Positions 43,610 through 56,165 of a stretch of DNA of 64,000 nucleotides are shown here, piece by piece. Location: NCBI GenBank assembly GCA_028023455.1, contig JAQFVV010000442.1:324001-388000 (forward strand), written 5' to 3'. The notes under the pieces were generated by a model. It saw only the letters and a list, made by a program, of their open reading frames with translations. It made no database searches and was not told where the DNA came from. The position numbers and the translations under genes are program-made. This stretch comes from Epiperipatus broadwayi (lineage: Eukaryota > Onychophora > Udeonychophora > Euonychophora > Peripatidae). Position 1 is the first letter of the stretch, and each line of letters starts with the position of its first letter.

Positions 43610-46560
43610 TTATTGTTCAACTGCAGAATGAAGGCTGTCTCCAAGTTTAAACCAACTTTTTTGGATGCATAGCCTCTTTTCTACATATCACACCAATATT
43701 TTTTTATCCATCTATTTCATATGTGGTCCTTTCTAGCTCTTTTACATTCTTTTGGAATCCAATTTAAAATTCCAACCACTCATCCGTTATCATCTTTTTT
43801 AAAAATATATCCAGTCCAGCTTCATTTTAATTTCTTAATTCTTTCAATGCTGTCAGTTATGTCTGTTTGTTCACTCACTCATGTATTTTGTTTTTGATCT
43901 CTTCTTGTTATTTCTAATATACATTTTTCCATAGATTCATTGAGTAGTCTATAATCTCTGTACTGCTTTTCTATTGAGTATCCAAATTTCAGACTCATAA
44001 GTAGAACTAGTAAAACACTTCCATTAAAAACCTTTCTTTTTAAACACTCAACATATTTTCTTTTAATATTAAGCTTAATTCTATGATTAATTTCATCCAT
44101 TGCATTTACTGTCTGTGTTAATAATCTGAACAAGCTATTAATAGTTGTTAACTTTTTCTAATTCAATGATTATCAACCTTTATTTCCTTCATCTGAGAAA
44201 ATCTAGTGAACATTATTTTAGTGTTATTAGCATTTATCCTTAGTCCTACTTTCTCATTTCCATCCTTAACTCTTGCAACATTCCTTGAAGCTCTGAAGCA
44301 TTATTTTCCATCTACAAAATGTAGATAACTTAAAAAAATATCCATTTACTTTTACTCCTTTAGCTTTCTATTTTATTCTCAAAAACATTTGTTGAAAACT
44401 GCTATAAAAAGTTTGAGATATAGCATTACCTCTCACACAGTTTTCTCAGAGTTAATCCTCCTAGTATTGCCATGTAATCTAATCATGCTACTAGTATTTT
44501 AAATATTGTGGGTCTATATCTTGATGATTCTTTCTTTAATCACTATAGAATCAAATGCCTTTTTATAATCTACAAATCTCAAAGTATAATGGCAACTTGT
44601 ATTCATTACACTTTTCTATAACTTCTCACAATACTTGAATGTGATTTACTGAGCTAAACCCACTTTTAAATGCAGCTTATTTTATTGGTTAGTTCCAATC
44701 TAAAATTCACTGTTGATGACTTTTAATTATCTTAGTAAAATTTTTTATATAGAAACTTATACAAAACTGATCGATTTATCATTTTTAATATCTTCTTTAC
44801 CATCTTTTTAAATATCAATATTACTATTGCATCTTTGAATCATATAATATAACTCCATCTTTTAGACATTTGGTACATAGCTTTGCCAACAATTTTTCTG
44901 TTCTTCATTTGCTTGTTTAAATACACCAATCATAATTCCATCCTTTATTGGACCATTTTCTTATTTGTAGATTTCATTGTATGTCTCACCTTCTCATTTA
45001 AAATACTTGGCAATTCAGAATATCTAGTAATTTCATGGTATATTTTGTTTTATTGTTCTATATTTCTATAGTATTAGAACTCTCCTACACATTTCATAAT
45101 ACCATACTCTCTAATAATTTTATTTTACTTTTTTGTGCTGATATAACTTTCTTCTCAATTAATATTAAGATGTCGATTTATATTTATGATACTTTTATTG
45201 TTTTCTATAACTTTCCTTTTTAATTCATAATATTTTCTTATATCATTATTAATTCTTTTTATATCATTTTTCAGAACTTTAGATATTCAATTCATTTTAA
45301 TGCATCATTTTCAAATACTTTCATATTCCTTTTTTGTTCATACATTGCCTTATCTCAATTAAAAATTTATTGATGAACTGTTTTTTTTTGTACTAGCTAG
45401 CTTTATTATAGGTCTTAATAGACCATTAGCTATCTTCTTATTGAACTCTGTCAAGTCTAAATTATCTTCAAATTCTGTTAATATTTTAAAGTGTTTAATA
45501 AGTTCTAATTTAAATTTACTGGAGTCTTTCAGAAAATTAGACATATAAACTATTAATACTGTCTGTTTTAACAGTTTCTGCCTCTTTAATCTTGTATTAA
45601 CTTGTATCTTACATCTCACTCACTAATTAATGATCACTTACTGTTAAGAAAATTTACAATCTTGGAAATATATATTTTCTGCTAGTCAAAATATAATCCA
45701 AATTCTTGCTGTATTTTTATTTGTATGCTCCCATGTCCCTTTTCATTGAATATATTTCACAAAAAAACATTCTTATATACAGCTTCATTTTTTCCCTGTG
45801 AATTCCATGCCTCCGTTTTCATTTCTGTCAATGTAACCAAATATATTCACAGAACTTTAATTTTTCAATTATTTACTAATTCTAGCACTAAATCTCCCAT
45901 GATAGTTTTAAAATATTGTTTTGTCTCATCAAATACTTTTTCTATATCCATACAAAAGTCCTCTACTTCTTTATTACAATGAGAACTTGTTGGGACATAA
46001 ACCTGAATTGTTTTCATTTGGTATCTTCCATTAATTTGAATAATTTACTTTGCCATTCTGTTGGATATATCATCAGAATCCACATGTTTAAAACAAGTGT
46101 CATTTCATCTTATCTTCTAATTTCACAAAATCCATCAATGTTCCATTTAATATTAAATAATTCTTCCAATTCATGCAATTTTCCTTCTGTTAAAAGTTAT
46201 CTCAGTTGTAGGTACATAAAGAAAAGATCATCATTGAATGACAACCTGGGTTCACAATGAGGAGAATCTTGGCTTTTTCTGTCTTTGGTCACCACTATCT
46301 TGGTAGGATGATTTACAGTGTCCTGGATTTAGTTTGTCTGACATAATTGTAAATATGTATTTTTAAAAAAGATCATTTGCATACACATTTAACTGTCTTC
46401 AAAAACCTCAACTTATATTTCCATTAAGAACTATCAAGTGATGGAGAAATCACAATGATGGTTTTTGATTTTAAATTCATAAGTAAAAAGACAATAAACT
46501 CATTATGCTGTCTGATACATGTTGATAAGAAGACTATCCATATTCATTTACTGTAAGAAA
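43610..46560 (-). mobile_element. RTE-like LINE relic, near full length
   Basis: The 3' end lies at about 43612 (TTCAACTGCAGAATGAAGG). Minus-strand remnants in order from the 3' end: RRDQKQNT and CLKRKVFNGSVLLVL (43879-44133), block C region near 44320, RT block A region near 44570 (ATAATGGCAACTTGTATTC), and the GKS region near 44950. The linker follows (RCKIQVNTRLKRQKLLKQ at 45560-45620, preceded by an SDH-type segment that ends the endonuclease). Endonuclease remnants continue to about 46300. Every frame is broken. It is the most complete LINE in length but among the more decayed. Confidence 0.65.
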
Positions 46561-46569
46561 AATTACATA

Positions 46570-47220
46570 GTAATAATAGCTGTTATTACAATAATATATG
46601 GAATAGGTATTAACAATTTGATCTGCTTAGTTCCTTTATGACTCAAAAAGGAATTAATGGAGCTCTTTTCAGTTAATAGCAAATTATTCCTTTCTGCCAT
46701 AAATAAACTTTTCATTATAATTATATATTAAGACCTAAAATAATAAATATTTTTTGGGGAATTAATTGAATATCATTTATCTCTGAGTAATTTCTTCAGT
46801 GAATTTCAATGCTTGATCTTTTTTATCTACTCCTTGAAATACAAATATTTGATTATTTTACTAACTTTTGTATATTACTATATAATTATAAAAGTTTGTT
46901 TGTTTGTTGGTGACTTTATATATCAACAAATATTGCTATAATCTTGAAGAATCTTGCATAATTTTCTTTTTTGTATAGAATTTTACTAGCATAAAAATTT
47001 TTGCTTTAATTAAATTGTAATTCGTAATATAAAATTACATAGAAAAATCTCTATCATAAGTGTTTTCAAATGATACCATAAAAAAAGAAAAAGAGGCCAA
47101 TACCAATTAAAAGATTACAGAGTTGGAAAATTTTTTAAGTGAAAAGTATAGTTTTTGGCAAAGCAAGATAAAATTTGATTTTGTAAGTACATTTCAATTA
47201 ATTGAATTGCATTTGTACCA
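46570..47220. other. AT-rich DNA, no gene seen
   Basis: No recognised features. Confidence 0.5.
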
Positions 47221-47224
47221 CATA

Positions 47225-47242
47225 TTTAATGACAATTTAGAT
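47225..47242 (+). repeat. Target-site duplication of foldback B, left
   Basis: TTTAATGACAATTTAGAT, identical to 47627-47644. Confidence 0.7.
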
Positions 47243-47403
47243 CACTAAACATCACATAAACACTATTTATTATGCTTCCTTGTAACTTATTAAAACAGGC
47301 AGAACTCTCTATACAGTAGTGCCACTCAGTGCAAGCCAGAGTAATCAATGGATGCCAGAAGGCTTGTGCATAAAATCCCTATCTAGTGCCTACTCATCCA
47401 ATA

Positions 47404-47446
47404 TCACCAGACTAGTTTCTGGCTTGTGTCCTTCATCAGTGATGAG
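47404..47446 (-). ncRNA. Hammerhead motif, family ii, left arm of B
   Basis: Helix I TCATCA pairs with TGGTGA. The corresponding pair is C-G in other copies and A-T here, a compensatory change. Boxes CTGATGA and GAAAC are intact. Helix II is GGA/GCC with one mismatch, and the cleavage site is GTC. Confidence 0.6.
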
Positions 47447-47475
47447 CCTTGGTGCAGTGCTATGAGATCCAAGGG

Positions 47476-47517
47476 TCCTCACTGATGAAAGCCACAAGCT
47501 AGAAACTAGTCTGGGGA
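47476..47517 (+). ncRNA. Type I hammerhead ribozyme, family ii, right arm of B
   Basis: Helix I TCCTCA (47476-47481) with TGGGGA (47512-47517). CTGATGA at 47482-47488. Helix II AGC (47490-47492) with GCT (47498-47500) around CACAA. GAAAC at 47502-47506. Short AC/GT helix III, cleavage after C47511. The AGC/GCT helix replaces the GGC/GCC helix of copies A and D, a paired change that keeps the stem. Confidence 0.65.
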
Positions 47518-47626
47518 TATTGGATGAGTAGGCACTAGATAAGGATTTTATGCACAAGCCTTCTGGCATCCATTGATTACTCTGGCTTGCACTGAGTGGC
47601 ACTACTGTATTGAGAGTTTTGCCTGT

Positions 47627-47644
47627 TTTAATGACAATTTAGAT
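47627..47644 (+). repeat. Target-site duplication of foldback B, right
   Basis: TTTAATGACAATTTAGAT, identical to 47225-47242. Confidence 0.7.
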
Positions 47645-47649
47645 GTTAT

Positions 47650-48060
47650 AATAATTAAATTAATAAACTTTTAGGATTTCAGTTTAAATATATATTTAAT
47701 TTAACATGTGTTAAAGTAAATTTTAAAATGCCATGGTTACATTATTTTCTTTTAAATATATTCTCATATAATAAAATAAGTTTTAAATATATTTAACTAA
47801 AAATTGTCAATTTACAATAATTAAAAAAAGATTAACTTTTCTACAGTATTAAAAATATTTTTTTCTCCATCCTTTATGTATTATCTACTAATTTTTATAC
47901 ATGGGCTGTGAATTTTGCTTTCTGAAACTTAGTTCAATTTAATCAATCAATAAATAAATAAATATAAACATGAACAGTAGTCATATTATTTATATTTGAA
48001 AAAATATAAACTTACAATAATTTTAAAAAGCTGACTTTTCTACAGTGCTTTCTAAATTAC
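47650..48060. other. AT-rich DNA, no gene seen
   Basis: No recognised features. Confidence 0.5.
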
Positions 48061-48237
48061 TTGAAACATTATTTAATGAAATATTTATTTATATAGCACG
48101 ATGTATATAAATTGTAATAAACTAAAGATCAGCATTTCAAGCTAATATACATGCACTTTTTTATTATTAACATTCTTAAAAAAAAGCACATGTACATTAG
48201 CTTGAAATGCTGATCTTTAGTTTATTGAAACATTATT
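48061..48237 (-). mobile_element. Small foldback element (family v) with duplications
   Basis: TTGAAACATTATT at 48061-48073 is repeated at 48225-48237. Between them a one-sided tail (48074-48116) is followed by arms of about 46 bases (48117-48162 and 48181-48226, GATCAGCATTTCAAGCTAAT and its complement). This is the same design as the hammerhead foldbacks, but no hammerhead core is seen. Non-coding. Confidence 0.55.
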
Positions 48238-48239
48238 AA

Positions 48240-48955
48240 AAATTGTGAATACAATAAATTATTTATTTTTAAAAATATTAATTGTGTATGTCATAAATTA
48301 ACAAGTTTTTAATGAGTGCTTTATAAATTATATGCTTTAAACAATATTGAAAATTATCCAATATATTATTTTAAAGAAGTCTTAAAATATATTATTATCC
48401 TTTATATATACAATACATAACTAAAATATGTTATTATATGTACATGTATTGATCCAGAGTTGACACTTTAGGCAACATAGAGACAATACCAATCATATTT
48501 TTATTATGACACATATATCACAATTACTGCCATTGTCAATAATAATATTTTTTAATGAAGTTTACTAATCAAACCATACATAAGCATGAAAATGAATAAA
48601 TAGATACTTGTATCAATGCATAAAGAAAATCAATTATCTCATAAACTTACAGTATTTTAGCCTGAGACAAGGGCATCAAAATGCAACTCTGGATATGTAT
48701 ATATTAAAAAATAGATATGTACTACAAATAGAATGCCGAAACTGTATATCTTCACTTATTCAAGTCAGAAATACATGATTCTGATCAATAGAATAAAATT
48801 TAATAATAATAATAAAAATCTTGAAAAAATGCATATTTAAACTTATAATAACTTCTAAATAGCATCCAGGAACAAATTCCATGAAGCTAATAACTATTTA
48901 CAAATGATTATTATTTGTTATTAATCAACTATGTCAATGTTGTTATGTTTTTGGT
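48240..48955. other. AT-rich DNA, no gene seen
   Basis: No recognised features. Confidence 0.5.
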
Positions 48956-48958
48956 ATG

Positions 48959-49290
48959 TCTTGGATATTAAAATAGGCAAAATTCTTCATACAGTAGTGC
49001 CACCCAGTGCAAGCCAGAGTAGTCAATGGATGCCAGAAGGTTTGTGCATAAAATCCCTATCTAGTCCATATTCATCCAATATCCCCAGACTAGTTTCTAG
49101 CTTATGGCTTTCATCAGTGAGGAGTCTTGGATCTGAGAGCACTGCACCTAGATTTTATGCACAAGTCTTCTGGCATACATTAATTACTCTGGCTTGCACT
49201 GAGTGATACTACTCTATGGAGAGTTTTGCCTGTTTTAATAACTGTTAGACGTAAGCATAAGAAATTGTGATCATGTGATCTCTTGGATAT
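48959..49290 (+). mobile_element. Foldback element C (family ii) with hammerhead and duplications
   Basis: TCTTGGATAT at 48959-48968 recurs at 49281-49290. The left arm with outer end TTAAAATAGGCAAAATTC is complete. The right arm has lost its inner part and resumes at GATTTTATGCACAAG (49151). The tail ends GATCATGTGA beside the right duplication. More diverged from its arms than A or B. Confidence 0.6.
49081..49124 (-). ncRNA. Type I hammerhead ribozyme, family ii, in C
   Basis: Helix I TCCTCA/TGGGGA, CTGATGA intact, helix II AGC/GCT around CATAA, GAAAC intact, helix III AC/GT, cleavage at GTC. All invariant positions I can check are present. Confidence 0.65.
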
Positions 49291-49294
49291 ATTA

Positions 49295-52200
49295 TATAAA
49301 TCAAAGTGTATATTGAATAATTAATAATACTAATTAATTTATGACTTGAGAAATATATTTAAAATAAAATAACAAAAGTTGATTATTCAGTAGTATAACT
49401 GCTTGTAAAAAGTTAAGTTTTTTTGTGATAATGCTATTGATAATTTATGTACTATTAATTCATTTAAATAGTATGTTAATATAAAAGCATTATATTATTT
49501 TATTATATTAATGTGAATGAACCATGGATACAACTAGTATAGATATAATTTAAACAAGTCTCATATTAAAATTTTAACTAATCTTATTATATTTAAAAAA
49601 AATTAAAGACTAAATACAGTAATAATTAGTTTTAAAATAATATGTATATATCTCCATTAGAACAAATTCACTTCTGATTAAACTAGAAATATAAAATATA
49701 ATAAATATCTTTTTAGATAACTAACTTATATTCAGGGAATCCTATGCAAATGCAATAAAGATAATTGATCCCAGAAGCATCTTACTAAAAAAATCTGTTC
49801 ATTTAATGGTGCATTGCTCTTGAAGGGATTAATCCACCATTCCACAGCCATAGTCAATATCAAAGTTAACATTCAAGACCATCATTTAAATAGAAAAAAT
49901 ATATAAAAACAAAAACACTTCAAATTAAAACCAAACTTTTAAAAGTATAAAATATGTCATATTGACTTTATTACTTGACATTTGTTTTTTTGTTAATTCA
50001 TATTAGTAAGCATTTCCATCTATTTTCTGATATTATAATGTGAACTGCTTAAACTGGAAATTCCTTTCACAATTTATGAACTTTTTAGTACCTTCTCATT
50101 TTGTAAAAAAATATTCCATATTCTATAAATCTTCGGGTTGTTTCACTGCTCTCTTAGAAATCATTTTTTCCTGGTGGTTCACATTAGTGTTTTAATTCTA
50201 TTTTTCTGACTCATGGCTAATATTAATATGAATTTTCATTGATAATGATACAAAAATCAGGTAAGGAAATAAACCAATAATGAAATCTTTACAAACTATG
50301 AGAATAATCTCAGACATACAAATGTGTTCTAACCCAATTTATATATGGATAGTTATGTCATCCAATGGTTGTCATTGTAACATTTGCATTTTTAGATTTA
50401 TCAGTTTTAATATTTAGCATTATAGAAAGAATTGTTTTCATTAGTAATATGTAAAAGCTTTTTTTTTTGTTTCTCTAAATAATTTTATTATTTTAATATG
50501 TTACTTCTAGATATATTTTTCATAATAATTAAGCTAAAAGTAGTTTTATTTTGTCATAAACATTCTATTAGGTTATTATTATGAAAAATTAATTGTTTTG
50601 TTTATGCATCATAAGTTGAATGTTTAATACTGTCAATTTAAAATACATGTGGGTTTACAAAGAGTACATAAAAGAAAGGGCAGTATATTTAACTTTTTTT
50701 AGCCATTAAATATAACTAAATTAAGATTCAAATCTCAAAGTTAATTTTATATATATATTTATAACCTTGAATAAGAATAAAGTTTGGGTAAATTTTTTTT
50801 TTTTTTTTGCATATTTGTTACTGAAAATAACTTTCTGCCTAACTGAATAATAAAAAAAATTTAAAAACAAAAAAATTTACTTTTCTAATAAAATAAAAAA
50901 TTCATACTTCCTACTATGTATATTTAAAAAAAAAAAAACAGTTTTAACTCATCGGGTTATTTCAAATGAAGTATTTCACTGGTGTTGTAATCATATTTAA
51001 AGTGATACAATTATAGCTACCTGTTGTATTATTTTTATATTGTTGCATTTATTTAGCAAAAACATGAACTGAAATATGTTTTGATTGATTTTAATTTTAA
51101 CAAAATAATCTAAATGTCAGCATATACTGGTGAAAATACAATTCAGGGTCTCTTTAGAAGATACTCTTGTGTACTTACTAAACCTGTGCTTTTGTTGAAT
51201 CATAAAAATAGAAAACTTAATTTTATACCTAATATATTTGATTGTTAATTTGGAAATTATCATTAACTAAACAAAAAAAAAATTACATTTAATTGTTTAT
51301 TCTGTTTTTGTTAAATTAAATTAAATATTTATTTTTTAGTAAATTCATGATGCTTAAAAGTGGCTATTATCAAGAATATTATTATTTTATTTTTATTTTT
51401 TTGTAATTATAAGCTGAATTTTTAATATATTTTGTTATTTGAATTTATTCTTCACCAAAATTTATATTACTCATACAAATGTGTTCAAGAATAATATTTT
51501 TCATTAAAGTGTATTTTTTTAACCTGAAGGCTAAAATGAAGACTTTTGTTTTGATTATTTATTTCTGCTTACTTCTCTTTTTGTTTATTTTCAATTTTGA
51601 TTTATTATTTTTAAGACTAATTTAAATTTTTGAAGTTATGATTTAATAAAATTTATCAAAAATGTAAAGATTTAATGAAGATTAAGTTATTCTTTCATTA
51701 GAAATTCACTTGTAAGAAAAATTAAAAAATCATCATATATTTCATTTTTATAGATATGTTTCAAATTAATAAAAATATTTTGAAAATTAAAAAGTAACTA
51801 ATAAAAATTTACTTTTTGCTTATGCGCATAAAAAATAATGTCCTCCAAAATTTTTAAATGATTGTGATTTAGAGATTTGTAATCTTTTAATTATTTCTGC
51901 CATCTAGAAAAAAAAAAAAAAGAAAAATAAAACATGGAATTACTACTGTTAATATGGAACTATTTAATAAATATTGTTATAAAGCTTTCTGATTTAGGAT
52001 TACTTATTGTTGAAATATATTGCTATTTAAATTATCATTATGCATTAAACTTTAAAAAAAGACTAATGCTTATTGTAATCATGAAGTTACATGATATATT
52101 TTTACTTTAAATTTAATTAAAGTTTATAACATTAAGAAAATTAGTTTAATATCTTAAATACATATATGAGTGATTGTCAGCTTTACCAAATGTATTCATT

Positions 52201-54520
52201 GTTTAATTCTACAGTCATTTTTTGAAATTATAATTTAATGAGGAAAAAATCATATTAAATGATTTGACATTGAGTGAGACATATGTTGTGTCAGACTCTA
52301 ATGTTCACATTATTCAATAAATTCTCAAAGGAAAATTTTAACACAGCTTAATACTTTCTTCCATCATCAATAGCAGAATGACTTACTTGTAAATGAGGAT
52401 GATTATTTCAACTTCAAGAGAAAAATATATAAAGAGAAAACAAATAATAATAATAATACACTAGAGATTAATTTTGAGATGTCTATACAAATAAGTATGC
52501 AAACCATAAATACATCCACAAATAAAAGATACTGGCCCATTATTATGTTTATTTGACATTTTATGATGTTGTCTTTTAATTTCTTCCATAGAAAACTTTT
52601 CTTTTTGAAATACTACAACATTGTGGCTAATTGAAGCTCTTCAGTGTATTCTATTATTCACTATATCTTTCTTTTAATAAAAACAATACAACCATCATTA
52701 AACCATTGTATTTTTCATAATTTTAAAAGTATAATGGCTCTGCTATCTGGTGATCATTAACTTATTTATTCAATCATACTTTGACTTTAAAGATTGAACG
52801 ATAGATAACTATAAATAGTTTGTGGAAATTATATATTTAATATCATAGACCTAGTATTTTTAGCTTTATCTTTAAGATGTATTTTCATAATCCAATGCTG
52901 ATAATTTATATTTGTGTGTGTTTTTTTATTCAAAAGCACCCAATTACACTTTATCTATTTATTTTGAAATTGACTGCATTTTAACTCAGTAGATTTAAAA
53001 TTAAAATTATTGACGCAATATTTCCTATAACCTCTATATAAAACCTAATGGAAAAGGCTATATTATATGGCTTTTTTATTTTGTTTTTTACTTCAAATTC
53101 ATCAGTTATAAAGGGAAGGAGTAGTTAATACCTGTTAATTACAGAATTTGCTCAATGTATCCACCAATTATGCTTAGTTAACAACTTAAATACTGTATTT
53201 CATTAAATTATTAATCATATGATTAGTAACGTTTAAAATAATGATGATACATTATAGTTGCGTCTTGTGTTAAAATTTCCAACAAATCTGTTACTTTCAG
53301 CTCTGTGCTATTGGCTCATCGTTTGTATTTAATCTGTTAAACGTTATAGAACTTTATATTCATAAGAATAAAATTGTTTTTTATTGTACAAATGCATCAT
53401 GGACTATAAAAAAATTCATTAATCTCATTTTATAGAATTTATGAATCACGTATATATATAATCTTTTTTGTTGTTGTTGTTGCTTTTTAAATCATATACT
53501 TCATTTTATTTTCGGAATTTGCCTTTTTAAAAGTTTTGACTTCATATTTGGAATGATTCATACATACACTTTGGCCTGAATATTCAATTATAGTCTATAA
53601 AAGGTTGTTGATTTGTTATTCCTCTCTAATTAAATGTAATAACAATCTAGAAAATAATGACAATATATAAAAACATTGCTTATAATTTTTTTGAAAACTA
53701 ATGTCTATTGTTTTCAAATTGTAATATATATATATAACTTTTTTTATTTAAATATATAACTAAAATATTTTGCTTGTGTTTGCTTAATATTTAGTATATC
53801 GATTAATCAGTTTAATATTAAAATCAGACAAATTTGACAGTAAGCAGACCTCACCTTCATCGTTGTAACTTCAAAGAGAACTCTTTTGAAATAGTTTTTT
53901 TTTAAGTTTTTTTAAAAAACAAAACATATGTTTTATTTATTTTTTTTAAACAAAAATCTACATCATTTGGAAGGTTGATAAACCTCTACGGAAATAAATT
54001 TGAGAAATGTCAGCATTATTATAGTCTTCGGAGAAGTATTTATAAATAAGTGAGTAATAAAATACTACTCAAGTTTAAAATGATCGGGCTTGTCTGATGA
54101 CTATGTGTGACTTCACGCATACTTAAATATGTTAGATAAAAAAAGGTCAGAAATCAAGACAATCATCAATAAGTTGACACATCTATTTCACTCATAAAAT
54201 TAAATTAAACCAACTTATTTAATGAAAATAAAATGCATTTTTAAAATCATTTTAGGCCGGAAAATCTTTACTGCTACCCGTTTTAAATAATTGCATTATA
54301 AAATGTTCGCCAAGTAGTAAAATATTTTATAATTGTGAAAAGAATAACTCTTGAGATCTACATATGACCTATTCTGACATCTTAAAATATGAGCATTGAC
54401 TATATATATATATAGAAGTCATTATCCGATTCTTCCATGTATAATTTCTTCGTACCAGCCATCAACTGACTAAAGAATACTATTAAAATGTTTGTAGAAA
54501 TGTTGTAAATATTGACATAC
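49295..54520. other. Long AT-rich stretch, no gene seen
   Basis: More than 5 kb with no recognised protein, RNA gene or transposon. It holds only homopolymer runs (for example near 50791, 50925 and 51907), a GTT repeat near 53468 and TA runs. Any ancient repeats are beyond recognition by eye. Confidence 0.55.
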
Positions 54521-54523
54521 AAC

Positions 54524-54667
54524 AATATTAAAATTCTGTCTTGCGTTGTTAGCCGAGAGGTATCGCAGCCGCCATGCAAGCAAGTAGTTGGTTGCAGACG
54601 GTTGTGGGTTCGCGTCCCGGCCGATGCTATGACATATGAAGAAAAAAAAAAATATTAAAATTCTATC
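54524..54667 (+). mobile_element. tRNA-derived SINE, family 1, with 17-bp duplications
   Basis: AATATTAAAATTCTGTC (54524-54540) and AATATTAAAATTCTATC (54651-54667) bracket the element. Inside are an A box TAGCCGAGAGGTATCGCAG, an expanded anticodon region, a B box GGGTTCGCGTCCCGGCCG, then TGCTATGACATATGAAG and poly-A. The anticodon arm is rearranged compared with the other copies (GCAAGCAAGTAGTTGGTTGC), giving a possible subfamily. Confidence 0.8.
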
Positions 54668-54764
54668 AGTAGAAAATAGGTAGAAATAATTAAAATGAGA
54701 AACTATTTAGATTAATGGTTTTTAAAAAGTTTTCTAAATAGAAAATATTGCATATGTATTATCA

Positions 54765-55640
54765 TGTTTGTTAATACAATCTGCCATTTAGGGATCTCAA
54801 TGGCTTTTCTGAACTTGCATTGTTGGTGAGTGTCATATTTGGACAGAATTCTGGTAGAGAAATTAATACTATGACCCATATCCATAGCACAGAAAGAGCT
54901 GCTGATGATGACTATTTCACTGCATTAATATGTTCTTTTCTTCTAGCACTGATGCAATAATTGTTTATACCTAGATAAGAAGCTTTATAAATGCTATATG
55001 AAATTTCATAAACTCCATTTAAGAGGGATTGAGTCTTTAGATTTGAATAGAATGCCACTAATATTTAGATAAGTTGCTTTTATATTATGTTTTAAAATAT
55101 GTCCAATATTGTCTGTAGTTCCATTTGTGTAAGGAATATAAACTCTCATAGTTGCTTTTTTTGTCTTTTTGTTTCTTAATTTAATTGTTTAGGGCTTGAA
55201 TTAAGACCTGCATATAGCTCTCTTATTATAATATTACATACATAATTTATTTATTTCATATATGACTTATCTAAAAGATTTGTTGTTCTAGTAAAAAGAA
55301 TTTTGACTACAGAAAAGAATTTATTTGGATGATAATGGGATGAAAATTGTAAGTATTGATCTGTGTATATATTTTTTCTAAAAACAAAACAAAGAGAAAA
55401 GATTATTTTATTTCTTGAAGATGAGTACATCAAGAAAAGAACTTTTCCATCAGTCTCTGTTTTCATTGTAAATTTAATATGAGGACATATGTTGTTTATA
55501 TGTGTTAAGAAATCATATAATTTATCTTTATCATGTTTCAAGATGATGAACATATTATCAATATATCTGAGCCAAATAAGAGATTTTAGAAAGCTGCCTC
55601 TAAAGCACAAATTTTTAAACAGTTTCAGATTTTTATTACT
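54765..55640 (-). pseudogene. Penelope-like element: RT C-terminus and GIY-YIG endonuclease
   Basis: Minus strand, 55610 downwards: WLRYIDNMFIILKH, where the Penelope RT active site RYVDD-F is expected, so the second aspartate is now asparagine. IKFTMKTETDGKVLFL and the YTDQYLQFSSHYHPNK segment follow. A second open stretch gives VYIPYTNGTTDNIGHILKHN (about 55150-55070). A third (about 55005-54905) gives NGVYEISYSIYKASYLG and RRKEHINAVK, the GIY-YIG endonuclease with GVY and YLG in place. A fourth frame gives CAMDMGHSINF, TRILSKYDTHQ and KFRKAIEI, its C-terminal part. Penelope-like elements encode exactly this RT plus GIY-YIG order. Stops and frameshifts lie between the parts, and the N-terminal RT is missing. 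It is the only candidate source here for enzymes related to those that move hammerhead-bearing elements. Confidence 0.8.
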
Positions 55641-55760
55641 TCTATCTGCTTTCTATTAATATAACTTTCGATATTGTTATAGGCCAATGTTTACAGCACA
55701 TCTACACCATTTTTATAATATTTATTACCCAGTTAATGACTAGTGTGACCCAACTCGAGC

Positions 55761-55850
55761 GTTGGTGGCCGAGTGGTTATCACAGCTGCCTTACAAACAG
55801 TTGTCCCGGGTTTGCTTCCTGACCGATGCTTTGACATATGAAAAAAAAAC
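55761..55850 (+). mobile_element. tRNA-Val-like SINE, family 1
   Basis: A box TGGCCGAGTGGTTATCACAG, anticodon arm CTGC-CTTACAA-ACAG (TAC), B-box remnant CGGGTTTGCTTCC, then TGCTTTGACATATG and poly-A. It lies directly upstream of the Penelope-like relic. Confidence 0.7.
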
Positions 55851-55854
55851 ATTA

Positions 55855-56160
55855 AACTATACATGGATGAACCCAGATAATGTCTTTTATATTTGTAGCC
55901 CATGAAAGTATTATTTTAGATATCCATAGTTTATGGAGAAATTAGCTTACTTTACTTTGACTTTTATATTCATTAAGTTATGCCTTTTTTAATATTTATA
56001 TTTACAAATTGATATTTAATTAATATTACATATAGATGTTATTAAAAAAATAGATATCCTCTATTTGCATAAGTCTAATTTTGAAATAATGCTGTGTTTA
56101 AATCAGGCTAATATATAATTTATAAAGTTGAAAAAAAACTTGATTGTATCAAAAGTAATT
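55855..56160. other. AT-rich DNA
   Basis: No recognised features. Confidence 0.5.
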
Positions 56161-56165
56161 GAATG

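Larger units (their letters stand above)
47243..47626 (-). mobile_element. Foldback element B (family ii) with two inverted hammerhead motifs
   Basis: Nearly complete palindrome: the left arm (47290 to about 47446) and right arm (about 47472-47631) are reverse complements with few changes. Outer ends read TTAAAACAGGC/GCCTGTTTTAA. The tail (CATCACATAAACAC on the plus strand) is on the left, so the element is inverted relative to A, C and D. One hammerhead sits in each arm, heads inward. An 18-bp duplication brackets tail plus foldback. Open frames across it are artefacts of the palindrome. Confidence 0.65.

Noticed and set aside
47390-47602. Reading frame of about 70 codons, also similar to one at 48931-49206
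   Set aside because: Both lie across the arms of hammerhead foldbacks and share sequence only because the repeats do. They are not coding.
47290-47631. Foldbacks B, C and D as piggyBac-type MITEs, because the arms end in TTAAAACAGG
   Set aside because: The TTAA lies inside the real boundaries. Exact 10-18 bp duplications lie further out and include the one-sided tail, and element A lacks TTAA ends.
54845-54960. CTGCTGATGATGAC as another hammerhead box
   Set aside because: No GAAA box or complementary helices at the right distance. It lies in Penelope-like coding sequence.
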